A stretch of 64,000 nt of DNA from Candidatus Fukatsuia endosymbiont of Tuberolachnus salignus (GTDB taxonomy: Bacteria; Pseudomonadota; Gammaproteobacteria; Enterobacterales; Enterobacteriaceae): the NCBI RefSeq assembly GCF_964030845.1, contig NZ_OZ034983.1:372001-436000 (forward strand), written 5' to 3'. A program made the position numbers and the translations under genes. Shown here piece after piece: positions 54,772 to 63,030 of the stretch. A model generated the notes under the pieces. It did not search any database. It had not been told where the DNA came from and worked only from the letters and a program-made list of their open reading frames with translations. Numbering within the stretch: the stretch's first letter is position 1; every line of letters begins with the position of its first letter.

Positions 54772-55122
54772 CTACTCTATCACGACAGGCCACTCACTCT
54801 CTGCCGTCGTGGTATCCAGGCGATTTAGCGCCACGCGATAGTGTTTCCAGGCGTTAAGCGCTGTTATTTCATCCTCAGTAGCAATCCCTAACTCCAGCGC
54901 ATCTTGCAGGGGCGCGATTCTCGTCGTCGCTTCTCTAAGTAAATAACGGCGCTTTTCAGCACAAGCTTTCGTTTGCCGGGCAGTCAACGCCTGTTGATGC
55001 AGCGCCATCGCTTCCGGCCAGCTAAAACCCATTTCGGTCAGTTGATACGGATCGGCGGGAACATTGACGTATTGATAGCCATTTTTATCGGTGAGTGTTT
55101 CAAGATAGAGCGGTTCGTTCAT
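54772..55122 (-). CDS. Tail fibre assembly protein (Tfa/gpG-like)
   Basis: A 116-aa chaperone for trimerisation of the fibre, Caudo_TAP type. Recognised by its place right after the fibre gene and by the C-terminal pattern EITALNAWKHYRVALNRLDTTTAESEWPVVIE. Shorter than P2 gpG (175 aa) but within the range of tfa proteins. Three bases separate it from H. Confidence 0.85.
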   Translation of the reverse strand: MNEPLYLETLTDKNGYQYVNVPADPYQLTEMGFSWPEAMALHQQALTARQTKACAEKRRYLLREATTRIAPLQDALELGIATEDEITALNAWKHYRVALNRLDTTTAESEWPVVIE

Positions 55123-55125
55123 CGG

Positions 55126-56655
55126 TTAACTTCCTTTTTTGGCTTCGTAGCGTTTGTCGTAGTCCAATGAGTATGGCAAGGTGGCATCTTCATAGTCATC
55201 ACCCAAATTCGGATCGCTGGCAGCGAAAGATTTCGCCATATATCTGACTTCAAAGGCCACACCAATATGAACAGCATCTTCAACTTTGGTCTTGGTTTTG
55301 CCACCACCCGCAGTAGTATGGCGCGACATCTCGACTTTTCCCTCTTCACGAGAAGAAAAAATCCCACCAAAATTGCTGGTCACAAAATAGGTCAATCCCC
55401 CGCGCAAGTAACAGCCACTACGTGTCGGACAGTCAGCAACAGCACCTGCGGTATAACCTGCATGAAGGGGATAGTTTCCCTCCATAGGGCGAGCCACACT
55501 GAGCATGTGGAAACGAATGGCTTTGACCGTTTTACGATACCTTTGCTGAAGGCGTTTGATGGTCAAATAATGGGCATCTCCGCCCCAACCACAATCTCCC
55601 CCTTCTAGTTGCACCAATAATCCCGCCAAATGTGTCACACCTTCCCCAAACGGGGTTTTATGCCCATCATAATGATAAGGCCGATGGATTGTCAGCCAAC
55701 TGTTTGCGCCGGCATTCGCTGGGTTTTGCCACCACACGGGGTAATAGCGCTCGGTACTCAGGCCAGTAAAATCAATTTTAGTCGTGTAACGCGACTCGCC
55801 TTCAAGGTCTTTGGCCTTGACGGTTTTTTGCCAATTGTCTAGTCTCACGACCCGCATATCATCGCCTTTCATTAGCGTGTTGGCCGTGGTGCCAACAGGC
55901 ATGCTAGCGGCAGCGGTTAAACCCAGATTTTTGATAAACAGGGGCTTGTTGAGAATATCCGCCCCATTTTGTTCTTTTGCCAGTTTGCTATTGGCATTGT
56001 TATTCGCATCGCGGGCTAATTGGTACGCGGTTTTTACGGCTTTGGGCGTCGCGGCGACGGTTTCACTGTCACTGTCAGTGGCGCTGCTGAGGGTGACAAA
56101 GCCTTTTTCTGTTTTACTCGCATCGGGGTGATTGCGGGATTTTTCATGGGCTGAGAGTAATTTATCCGCATACACTTTGACTTCAATTACCTTGTCATCA
56201 ACGTATTGACGGGTTGCCAATACCACTGCCGGATCAATTTTCAGTGTGACTGCTGCCGTACTGCTGACAATCAGTATCATGCGCAAGGTTTGTATGCGAC
56301 CGCTGCCTTGCTGGAGTTGCGGTTTGTAGGTTTCAGGGCAGTTAGCCAGCGCGATAAGGGTGTCGTCGCTGTCAAACAGGCCGATTTCACGTATCCACCA
56401 TCCGCCTTCTTTTTCAGGGATCACCTGTTCTGCAATCAGTTGGCTGGTATTGATGGGATCGAGGCTCAGTGAGTTCAGTGCCGCGCGGCGGCGTTCACCG
56501 ATAAGCCGGGTCTGGCTGGCGTCGGGCGTGGGTAAGCTGCCGCCACCGTCACCGACCGCCATCTGTGTGATTTTCAGCTGGGTTCCCAGTGCGGTGGCAT
56601 TGGCCAGTTTTGCCGCACCTTGATGGGTCAGTAAGGCATAAAATTTTTCGTTCAT
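55126..56655 (-). CDS. H: P2 gpH-like tail fibre protein
   Basis: Receptor-binding fibre, 509 aa (P2 H about 669). The N-terminal 160 residues match P2 H (FYALLTHQGAAKLANATALGTQLKITQMAVGDGGGSLP and EKEGGWWIREIGLFDSDDTLIA). The repeat region HPDASKTEKGFVTLSSATDSDSETVAATPKAVKTAYQLARDANNNA follows. The C-terminal about 230 residues (from DFTGLSTERYYPVWWQNP) are a different, Trp/Gly/His-rich tip that I do not recognise from P2. Fibre tips are exchanged often and define host range. Confidence 0.9.
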   Translation of the reverse strand: MNEKFYALLTHQGAAKLANATALGTQLKITQMAVGDGGGSLPTPDASQTRLIGERRRAALNSLSLDPINTSQLIAEQVIPEKEGGWWIREIGLFDSDDTLIALANCPETYKPQLQQGSGRIQTLRMILIVSSTAAVTLKIDPAVVLATRQYVDDKVIEVKVYADKLLSAHEKSRNHPDASKTEKGFVTLSSATDSDSETVAATPKAVKTAYQLARDANNNANSKLAKEQNGADILNKPLFIKNLGLTAAASMPVGTTANTLMKGDDMRVVRLDNWQKTVKAKDLEGESRYTTKIDFTGLSTERYYPVWWQNPANAGANSWLTIHRPYHYDGHKTPFGEGVTHLAGLLVQLEGGDCGWGGDAHYLTIKRLQQRYRKTVKAIRFHMLSVARPMEGNYPLHAGYTAGAVADCPTRSGCYLRGGLTYFVTSNFGGIFSSREEGKVEMSRHTTAGGGKTKTKVEDAVHIGVAFEVRYMAKSFAASDPNLGDDYEDATLPYSLDYDKRYEAKKGS

Positions 56656-57260
56656 GAGGTGATACTCAGATTGTCAATGACATGGACGGCAGCGCCGTGA
56701 TACGCGGTGCCGGTGACGGTAATCGTTTCAGGGAAATAGGGATAGACGGTGAGTTCATCACCCTCATAGCAGGCAGCACCGACACAGGCTGAACCCTGTG
56801 TATCCAGATTGATGGACAGGCCAATCAGATGGCGGCTACAGGGTTTAGCCTGCTCAATCAGGCGTTCCAGCTCGACATACATGGCTTCGGTGATACCGGT
56901 TTCGATGACCCCGATATCCAGTCGAAACGTCCCAGGGGGGTCGTTAGTTTGCCACCACTCGATAACCCGTATCAGGGTGCCGAGCGGTTCAACCATACGG
57001 CGCAGTGCTGCAATCGTCCCTTTGTGTTTATGCACATAAAAGGCGGTTTTAATCACCGCCCGTTTGGTCGCCTCTGACCAGCTTTCATCCCAGCGATCCA
57101 CTGACCATGCCCACGCCAGATAAGGGAGCAACGCGAGCGGGCAGTTATCTGCATCCCACAATTGGCGCAGGGGAAGCGGTATCTCACTCAAGCCCGCACA
57201 GGCGTGAGCGGCTGCGATTTCTAATGCCGAGGAACCCACTGGCAACAAATGGTTATTCAT
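56652..57260 (-). CDS. I: P2 gpI-like baseplate assembly protein
   Basis: Baseplate protein, 202 aa (P2 I 176), from ATG 57260 (MNNHLLPVGSSALEIAAAHACAGLSEIPLPLRQLWDADNCPLALLPYLAWAWSVDRWDESW). The open frame starts 12 codons earlier, without homology. The C-terminal extension beyond HLIGLSINLDTQGSACVGAACYEGDEL accounts for the extra length. It overlaps H by 4 bases. Confidence 0.92.
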   Translation of the reverse strand: MNNHLLPVGSSALEIAAAHACAGLSEIPLPLRQLWDADNCPLALLPYLAWAWSVDRWDESWSEATKRAVIKTAFYVHKHKGTIAALRRMVEPLGTLIRVIEWWQTNDPPGTFRLDIGVIETGITEAMYVELERLIEQAKPCSRHLIGLSINLDTQGSACVGAACYEGDELTVYPYFPETITVTGTAYHGAAVHVIDNLSITS

Positions 57261-57305
57261 TAATGTCTCCTCGTTAAAGAAGAAAAACTGACCCATCTCA
57301 GACAG

Positions 57306-58214
57306 CTATTCATCACAGCCGTCTATTTTCAAGCTATAACCTGTGCACCAGGCGGCCTGGGTTTTATCCAGTATCACATCACGTAAGGGGGCAGCCAGTT
57401 CTACCCGCTGTACCCCCTTGACATGCAGGGCACCATAAATCGCCGACAAACGGATATCACGCCCTAAACGACGTTGCGTACTGATATAGGCAGTGAGACG
57501 ATTTTCGGCAGCCATGCGGATCGGTTCGGCTTCCGGTTTAGGGTAGAGCGTGAGCGTGGCATCAATGCGGTAATCAATAATGGTTGCCGATTGTACGGTG
57601 AGGCGATCAGCGACGGGGCGGATGTTTTCATCATTGAGTGCGCTGTTAACCCGTGTTAGCAGGTCTACCGAAGCAATACCGTTGTTTTCTCTGGATAATA
57701 CCGTGAGGGTCACGCAAGCTGGCGAGGGACTGATGGCGGAAGCATCGGCTACACGGCCATCGGCACTGAGAGCGTGAAATTCGTAAGCACCGGTCGAACC
57801 AGCAACACTTAAGCCTTCAAAGGCCTGTTGAATGCGAAGGCGGAAATCGGTGTCATTTTCTGTTATCAACGCCAGCGGCGGGATAACGTCAGGATTGGCT
57901 GCTTGAAGGATTAAGCGTTTAACCTGGTAGTTGGCGCCAATCTGATCGAGATCGGCGTCTTTGGCATAGGCCAACAGGGTGGCTTGCGCGGCTTCGTTGA
58001 TCCGTTGGCGTAATAGTAATTCGCGGTAGGTGTTTTCTTGCAGTAGTTTGGTGATCGGCTCGGATTCATAGTTGAGCGTCTGGCTAATCGCCGCTTGCTG
58101 TTCTGGGGGCGATAAGGCAATAAACTGCGCTTTACGCTGCTTGAGGAGCGTTTCAAAATCCAGCGGTTCTACCACCTGGGGGGCCGGCAGTAAGCTTAAA
58201 TCCAGGTTAGGCAT
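57306..58214 (-). CDS. J: P2 gpJ-like baseplate wedge protein
   Basis: 302 aa, the same length as P2 J. It starts MPNLDLSLLPAPQVVEPLDFETLLKQRKAQFIAL. It contains the conserved NVE-type segments LLAYAKDADLDQIGANYQVKR and FRLRIQQAFEGLSVAGSTGAYEFHALSADGRVADASAISPSP. It overlaps W by one base. Confidence 0.94.
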   Translation of the reverse strand: MPNLDLSLLPAPQVVEPLDFETLLKQRKAQFIALSPPEQQAAISQTLNYESEPITKLLQENTYRELLLRQRINEAAQATLLAYAKDADLDQIGANYQVKRLILQAANPDVIPPLALITENDTDFRLRIQQAFEGLSVAGSTGAYEFHALSADGRVADASAISPSPACVTLTVLSRENNGIASVDLLTRVNSALNDENIRPVADRLTVQSATIIDYRIDATLTLYPKPEAEPIRMAAENRLTAYISTQRRLGRDIRLSAIYGALHVKGVQRVELAAPLRDVILDKTQAAWCTGYSLKIDGCDE

Positions 58215-58561
58215 TATTTTCCTCCTATCGGTAAGGAGAGCCTGAGAGGAACCCCGGTATCACTGCGATGGCCGCACAGGTCGATTGTCATCGTACCGTT
58301 GCTATCAGAGGTAATGTCGATGGCGCTCAGGGTGAGGCGGTTTTCCCAACGTAATAAGGCACTGTAAATGGCGGCCATCATTCTGAGGCGCAGTGCCGGA
58401 CTCTGCGGGCTGTCGATCAGGGTTGAGAGCAGCGAACCGTAAGCACGGCGCATCACCCGTGAGCCTTGTGGGGTGATGAGAATGTCACTGATCGATTGGC
58501 GAATATGCGCGATGTCGCTGATCGCTTGACCACTGTGGCGGTGCATACCAAGGTACGTCAT
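58214..58561 (-). CDS. W: P2 gpW-like baseplate protein (gp25-like)
   Basis: 115 aa, as in P2. MTYLGMHRHSGQAISDIAHIRQSISDILITPQGSRVMRRAYGSLLSTLIDSP is the gp25/lysozyme-like baseplate fold found in contractile tails. It overlaps V by 4 bases. Confidence 0.94.
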   Translation of the reverse strand: MTYLGMHRHSGQAISDIAHIRQSISDILITPQGSRVMRRAYGSLLSTLIDSPQSPALRLRMMAAIYSALLRWENRLTLSAIDITSDSNGTMTIDLCGHRSDTGVPLRLSLPIGGK

Positions 58562-59151
58562 CGGGGGTTCCCACTGTTATTGCCGCCACTTTTTACCCCG
58601 CTGTATTGATGGCGGTGCAGGGTGATACCGTTAGAGGTCAGGTTACCCCCGCTGTGGGTGAATTCTCCGGTGATTTTGCCACCCTGATTAACCTGTAAGC
58701 GGTCGGTGATCAGCTGTTGTGTGCAGGTGACAACCGGGGTATCCAGGGTGATGGCACTAGCGGCGGTTATCGTTGCAGTTTTGATGCCTGTTAGCACTAA
58801 GTGGCTGGTTTTTGGCTCATAGGCAAAGTGAGCACCGTCCGGGAAAGTCAGCATGATCGCATCCGCTGAAACCGAAGGCGCTGGGTTAACATCGGAAAAG
58901 ACCGCCGGTAAAACAAATGCGGTGGTCAGTTCGCCACCCAGACTGAGGATCAGGACTTGTTCACCCACCGAGGGTGCAGACCAGCTTTTGACACGCCCTG
59001 CACGTAACGTGAGCCAGTTTAGCCAGTCGGTTTCTAATTCACCGGTTTTTACGCGGCATTGTCCTTGGGCCGTATCCACGGCGGATACCGTGCCAATCCG
59101 GATCAGGTTTGCCAGCAGGCGTTGATATTCTGCATGATTGAAGGTTTTCAT
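58558..59151 (-). CDS. V: P2 gpV-like baseplate spike
   Basis: Membrane-piercing central spike, 197 aa (P2 V 211). An OB-fold region (IRIGTVSAVDTAQGQCRVKTGELETDWLNWLTLRAG) is followed by a beta-helical tip with Thr/Gly-rich repeats (GGKITGEFTHSGGNLTSNGITLHRHQYSGVKSGG). The HxH near the end (HRHQYSG) fits the metal-binding spike apex of P2 V. Confidence 0.93.
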   Translation of the reverse strand: MKTFNHAEYQRLLANLIRIGTVSAVDTAQGQCRVKTGELETDWLNWLTLRAGRVKSWSAPSVGEQVLILSLGGELTTAFVLPAVFSDVNPAPSVSADAIMLTFPDGAHFAYEPKTSHLVLTGIKTATITAASAITLDTPVVTCTQQLITDRLQVNQGGKITGEFTHSGGNLTSNGITLHRHQYSGVKSGGNNSGNPR

Positions 59152-59308
59152 GCCGTCAGTGTGCCGCGTGTGCGATATTCGGGCATGTTATTGGCGTTGT
59201 GTGGGGAGTGGGACAGGGGAGGAACTACATGTTGATTTGAATATCGATGACAAAAAAGACTATTTGATGTAAGATGCGTGATGATTGATGCTATTTGCGG
59301 GAGAGAAT

Positions 59309-59542
59309 ATGCGAACAACACTGGCTATTGATGATGATATCCTTGCGGCAGCTAAGGGGCTAGCAGCAAGACAAAATAAGAGTTTGGGAGCAGTGATTTC
59401 CTCACTGGCTAGGCAAGCATTACGACCTACCCATGTACCTAGTTACCCTAAACGTAATGGTGTTCCGCTGTTGTTAGTACGTAGTAACGGGATGTTAGTG
59501 ACACCAGAGTTAGTGAACCAGTTACGTGACGAGTTACCGTAA
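59309..59542 (+). CDS. VapB-like antitoxin
   Basis: A 77-aa ribbon-helix-helix antitoxin: MRTTLAIDDDILAAAKGLAARQNKSLGAVISSLARQAL, followed by a C-terminal toxin-binding tail. Start ATG 59309, preceded by GGGAGAGA; two ATG codons further upstream (59285) lack a ribosome-binding site. Its stop shares one base with the toxin ATG. Plus strand, opposite to the phage genes on both sides. Confidence 0.88.
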   Translation: MRTTLAIDDDILAAAKGLAARQNKSLGAVISSLARQALRPTHVPSYPKRNGVPLLLVRSNGMLVTPELVNQLRDELP

Positions 59543-59973
59543 TGACGTTTTTACTTGATGTCAACGTGCTAATAGCATTGATCGATCCTGCTCATATTCA
59601 ACATGACGCTGCACATAATTGGTTTAAAAAACAAGGGCAACAAGCTTGGGCTACCTGCCCGTTAACTGAAAATGGTGTACTACGTATTGTAGGGCATGAA
59701 CGGTATCCAAATTCACCAGGCACACCTGCAGTGGTCGCAGAATTGATGACAACCTTGTGCTCATTGCCCGGTCACTGTTTTTGGCCAGACAACATCAGTT
59801 TATTGGATACGGAAAAACTGGATGTGACACGCTTACTAACTTCAGCTCAACTGACTGATAGTTATCTTTTAGCATTAGCTTGTGCCCATAACGGACAACT
59901 TGCTACTTTTGATCGACGTTTGGTGACAGATGCTGTGTATAATGGTGCACGGAGTTTGCATCTCATTCAGTGA
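59542..59973 (+). CDS. VapC-like PIN-domain ribonuclease toxin
   Basis: A 143-aa PIN domain toxin. The catalytic acidic residues are all present: D6 in FLLDVNVLIALID, E43 in CPLTENGVLRIV, D106 in LTDSYLLALA and D124 in ATFDRRL. VapC toxins cleave tRNA or rRNA; the target is unknown here. Intact and coupled to the antitoxin. Sits as cargo between phage genes V and S. Confidence 0.9.
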   Translation: MTFLLDVNVLIALIDPAHIQHDAAHNWFKKQGQQAWATCPLTENGVLRIVGHERYPNSPGTPAVVAELMTTLCSLPGHCFWPDNISLLDTEKLDVTRLLTSAQLTDSYLLALACAHNGQLATFDRRLVTDAVYNGARSLHLIQ

Positions 59974-60000
59974 CTGCCTGTTGTTCAGATACAATACCCC

Positions 60001-60456
60001 CTACCCCACCAGATGCGCCAACGCAAGATCAGTGATCATTTCAATATCCCTGTCAGTCAACCCCAGTAACGGGCGGCTTTCGTAACGCACGGTCACGCCG
60101 TTGCGTGTCACTTTATCCTGCAGGCCATAATGATGCACCCGTGCTACTTGTGTGACTTGGCTCGTAAAACTCACCATGGCTTCATGGGCGTTACTGTGGC
60201 TCTTTAAAAACCGGGCTGTACGTAATTTGCTGAACATTTTGCGTTTAATACGTCCGTTTTTGTCACGGCGTTTTTTCTTGCGCGGTGCAAACGAGGTACC
60301 GTCGGGTTCCTGTTGTGCTTGGATGCGCTGTTTTTGCCGTTCCCGTAGCTTTTTGGCTATCTGGCGCGTGAAAGATTTCCTACTGGCTGGTGATAATTGC
60401 TTCAACAGGTTGGCGAGTGCCTGGCTGAGCTGATCGCGGGTATTTATTGTTGCCAT
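60001..60456 (-). CDS. S: P2 gpS-like tail completion protein
   Basis: 151 aa (P2 S 150). The sequence is very basic: RKSFTRQIAKKLRERQKQRIQAQQEPDGTSFAPRKKKRRDKNGRIKRKMF, the family's signature stretch, then ending ESRPLLGLTDRDIEMITDLALAHLV. It overlaps R by 13 bases. Confidence 0.93.
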   Translation of the reverse strand: MATINTRDQLSQALANLLKQLSPASRKSFTRQIAKKLRERQKQRIQAQQEPDGTSFAPRKKKRRDKNGRIKRKMFSKLRTARFLKSHSNAHEAMVSFTSQVTQVARVHHYGLQDKVTRNGVTVRYESRPLLGLTDRDIEMITDLALAHLVG

Positions 60457-60911
60457 TGTGCCACTTTTTCCTCTTTGATAAAGAGTTCATAACGGCGGTG
60501 TGTCGTATCAGGGTCAGGCGGTTCATCCAGATGGGTGACCTGTAAGACGCCCTGTTCTTCTTTGACGATGACCCGTTCGGTCAGTCTGAGATTAATGCTG
60601 ATATCACGCAGGCTGTTGTTTAAATGATCGGCTTCAAAGGTCAGTCCTTCTGCGCGGGTAGCATGTTGCGCCATGATGTCGGGCTGATGGGTGCGTAACC
60701 AGTGTAAAATAGGTACAAACAGGGTATCGGCGTCGTCTGCATAATCGGTGATGATCAGATTGAGGGTGTATTGGTATTCAAAGGACAAGGACGACGCCAA
60801 TGTGGAGACAATAGCGCCCCGATCAATAAAAATATGCAAGCTATCGGGATTTTGTTTGAGATAAGGCACGGCATCTGTCAGTGCCTTTCTTAGCAAAGTG
60901 GGTTTTAACAT
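60444..60911 (-). CDS. R: P2 gpR-like tail completion protein
   Basis: 155 aa, equal to P2 R. MLKPTLLRKALTDAVPYLKQNPDSLHIFIDRGAIVSTLASSLSFEYQYTLNLIITDYADD is the typical start. Needed to finish the tail for head joining. Confidence 0.93.
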   Translation of the reverse strand: MLKPTLLRKALTDAVPYLKQNPDSLHIFIDRGAIVSTLASSLSFEYQYTLNLIITDYADDADTLFVPILHWLRTHQPDIMAQHATRAEGLTFEADHLNNSLRDISINLRLTERVIVKEEQGVLQVTHLDEPPDPDTTHRRYELFIKEEKVAQWQQ

Positions 60912-60917
60912 CGCGGG

Positions 60918-61388
60918 TTATCCTGGGTGAGTTAAGCACACTGTTTGAATGTAAGCCTGTAATCCCGCTATTTGCTGAGTTGCGGTTTTGATACGTTCTC
61001 GGAGATGGAAATAATGTTTGATAGCGGTGTCGTTAAGTCTGGCGCGGGTACCATCATCCAGGCGGGCGGCGGTGGCGGCGTGGGGCACGGGTTTCGGGCA
61101 AGTGGCGTTGAGCTGCATCCTACGGTGCTTATCATTAACATCACGTTCAAGGGCAGCCAGCTGAGTTTTGGCATCGGTTAATTCCTGTGTATAGTGACTG
61201 TCAATGGCCGCGAGCTGTTGGCGCTGTTTTTCCAGTGCCTGGATAAGGAAAAAGGCCGTATCGCGCTCTTGGGTGATTGTTTTGATGGCGATATCCTTTT
61301 CTACGGTTTCTTCGTGATAATAAAAAGCCGTGAGGAGTAATCCGCTAAAAATCAGTACCAGTACGCCGGTAACGAGTCGATTAAGCAT
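60918..61388 (-). CDS. Rz-like i-spanin (inner membrane lysis protein)
   Basis: 156 aa. One N-terminal helix (LVTGVLVLIFSGLLLTAFYYH) is followed by a long coiled coil and the Phage_lysis signature VNDKHRRMQLNATCPKP, then ARLDDGTRARLNDTAIKHYFHLRERI. Spans the periplasm with Rz1 to fuse inner and outer membranes at lysis. It overlaps the endolysin gene by 8 bases. Confidence 0.9.
   Translation of the reverse strand: MLNRLVTGVLVLIFSGLLLTAFYYHEETVEKDIAIKTITQERDTAFFLIQALEKQRQQLAAIDSHYTQELTDAKTQLAALERDVNDKHRRMQLNATCPKPVPHAATAARLDDGTRARLNDTAIKHYFHLRERIKTATQQIAGLQAYIQTVCLTHPG
60968..61174 (-). CDS. Rz1-like o-spanin lipoprotein nested in Rz
   Basis: A 68-aa frame wholly inside the Rz gene, in another frame. 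It has a signal peptide and lipobox (MLMISTVGC, lipidated Cys near residue 20), then the proline-rich segment CPTPPPPPAWMMVPAPDLTTPLSNIIS, closely like lambda Rz1 (PPPPPAWIMQPPPDWQTPLNGIIS). The embedded arrangement is the classical one. The outer-membrane partner of Rz. Confidence 0.88.
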   Translation of the reverse strand: MPKLSWLPLNVMLMISTVGCSSTPLARNPCPTPPPPPAWMMVPAPDLTTPLSNIISISENVSKPQLSK

Positions 61389-61908
61389 CTAACCCCCAAC
61401 AGCTGAGTACACTTTCCTGTGCGCGTCTGAGAGGCTGACCCGCACAGTTATTGGCTCGAATACGGCAGTCTTTGCCACCATCGAAGATCCAGCGTTTAAT
61501 TTCTGCACAGGCTCCGAGGGTGTCACCGGCATTGAGTTTGCGATAAAAAGTGGACGCCGTGCATTTACCGGCACCGATATTGTACGGGCAGAATGAGGCA
61601 ATACCGGCTTTCTGCACGTCGGTTAGCGGCACCTTGATATGCTGCTCTACCCAGGCAATCGCCTTATCCACCTCCATTTTGTTAACCTGCTCGCATTTTT
61701 CGCGACTGAGTTGCAGCCCTTGTCTCACCGGCTGCCCATCAACCCGCGTCGCACCGCGGCAAATCGTCCACACGTTAGCGCCATCCTGATAGGCACTGAG
61801 TCGGTTGCCTTCTTTCTCTTGTAGGAATTGTGCGAGCAGGATCGCAGTACTGGCACCGGCTACGATTAAGGTCTGGATTTTTTTACTGAGTGGGCGCATT
61901 CTGACCAC
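61381..61908 (-). CDS. Phage endolysin, GH24 lysozyme with a probable SAR domain
   Basis: 175 aa. The N-terminal weakly hydrophobic segment (LIVAGASTAILLAQFL) resembles a signal-anchor-release domain. The catalytic triad pattern is E33 (EKEGNRLSAY), D42 (YQDGANVWT) and T48 (TICRG), with the E-8-D-5-T spacing of T4/P21-type lysozymes. It replaces the P2-type endolysin gene K in position. Confidence 0.92.
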   Translation of the reverse strand: MVRMRPLSKKIQTLIVAGASTAILLAQFLQEKEGNRLSAYQDGANVWTICRGATRVDGQPVRQGLQLSREKCEQVNKMEVDKAIAWVEQHIKVPLTDVQKAGIASFCPYNIGAGKCTASTFYRKLNAGDTLGACAEIKRWIFDGGKDCRIRANNCAGQPLRRAQESVLSCWGLDA

Positions 61909-62134
61909 CTTGAGTGCGTTGTGTACGTTGGTGTTCAGTCAGCTGTTGGCGCTGGAGTGCGTGGATTTCCTGTTGACGTTGATCTTCACGCCGTTTGTAG
62001 TAACGGTTATTGAGGTAAGTCCCCATTGCCAACACGACGCCGATCAGCGTTGCCCAGTCCTGTAATGTCCAGGCACCCAGACAGGTCAGCAGCCACGCCG
62101 ATGAATAAGAAAGCCAAGAAGTGTGTCTGTCCAT
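61883..62134 (-). CDS. Phage holin (small membrane protein)
   Basis: 83 aa. Hydrophobic segments SYSSAWLLTCLGAW and WATLIGVVLAMGTYL are followed by a highly charged tail (NNRYYKRREDQRQQEIHALQRQQL). This is the organisation of class II/III phage holins of the HP1-like type. Located directly before the endolysin, overlapping it by 26 bases. Confidence 0.82.
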   Translation of the reverse strand: MDRHTSWLSYSSAWLLTCLGAWTLQDWATLIGVVLAMGTYLNNRYYKRREDQRQQEIHALQRQQLTEHQRTQRTQGGQNAPTQ

Positions 62135-62152
62135 GCGGTGTTTTCCCTAGCA

Positions 62153-62356
62153 TCAGTCCCACAATTGGAGATGTTGTTTGAGGGGAGAAGGCGTCGGATC
62201 GGGCATGTCCACACTGTAGCCGTGCGGCAAGATAACGCCCGCGTCGGCGAGTCCGGGGTTACAGGCAAAGATCTGTTCCGTCACGCCCTCGGTACGCTGG
62301 TAATAACGCCAGCATAAGGCGTCTACCGTGTCGTTTTGCTGTGCAAAGATTTTCAT
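62153..62356 (-). CDS. X: P2 gpX-like tail protein (LysM-like)
   Basis: 67 aa, the length of P2 X. MKIFAQQNDTVDALCWRYYQRTEGVTEQIFACNPGLADAGVILPHGYSVDMP matches the family pattern (tail protein X, LysM-like fold). Confidence 0.93.
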   Translation of the reverse strand: MKIFAQQNDTVDALCWRYYQRTEGVTEQIFACNPGLADAGVILPHGYSVDMPDPTPSPLKQHLQLWD

Positions 62357-62379
62357 GACCGTCGCTCAAAGTGATTAAT

Positions 62380-62459
62380 GGGTTCCATGTTTAAATGCGT
62401 TCGAGATTAAAATGGTTCAGGGTTAAATGTGTTCAAGATTAAACGTGTTTAACGTTAAA
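62380..62459. repeat. Five 16-base tandem repeats between X and L
   Basis: Five consecutive 16-base units at 62380, 62396, 62412, 62428 and 62444, each close to TGTGTTCAAGATTAAA and each ending TTAAA. The last unit overlaps the stop codon of L. No coding frame explains them. Confidence 0.7.
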
Positions 62460-62934
62460 TCAGCTCAATGGTGGTGCGAGTGAAGCCTTGTATGTCCTGG
62501 ATTGCCCAAGCCGCATCACGGCGGAGGTGATCAATCGTCTCTTCCCGTGCTTCTGCCCGTTTCGTGCCCGAGGCCGTGGCATCAACGCTGCGAAACCGTT
62601 CCGTTACTGTGGCCTGTATCAGGCAATAGACAGCACGGCGGTAGAGGAGCAGGCAGCTACTTTCATTGCCTACCTGCTTCGCAGGCACCTCAACCAGTGA
62701 GGGATAGCCCGCCTGTTGTTGTTTTTTTCGCCATGCTGCAAGCCGATCATGGGTTTCATTGAGGGCACTGTGTGCCGCTTCAAGTAAACGCGCGGGAGTG
62801 AGTGTGCCGTCTTGTCGCATGGCATCACGGTAGTGCTGGAGATCGAGATCCGGCCAGAACCCATTATTTTTGATGAATTGTTCAGTTTTTATCCCGGCTT
62901 CATCCCCCATTGGGTTGATTGCAATGCTGACCAT
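62455..62934 (-). CDS. L: P2 gpL-like head completion protein
   Basis: 159 aa (P2 L 169). FIKNNGFWPDLDLQHYRDAMRQDGTLTPARLLEAAHSALNETHDRLAAWR is typical. It plugs the capsid after packaging. The last codons run into the 16-base tandem repeats. Confidence 0.92.
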   Translation of the reverse strand: MVSIAINPMGDEAGIKTEQFIKNNGFWPDLDLQHYRDAMRQDGTLTPARLLEAAHSALNETHDRLAAWRKKQQQAGYPSLVEVPAKQVGNESSCLLLYRRAVYCLIQATVTERFRSVDATASGTKRAEAREETIDHLRRDAAWAIQDIQGFTRTTIELI

Positions 62935-63030
62935 TAACTTTCTCTCAATAAAAGGGCGGTGAACGGGCGCATTGATAGCAATACATTTGTCCTGTCAATT
63001 GCCCGTGCCGCCCTGCCGTTGGGCATAGGG

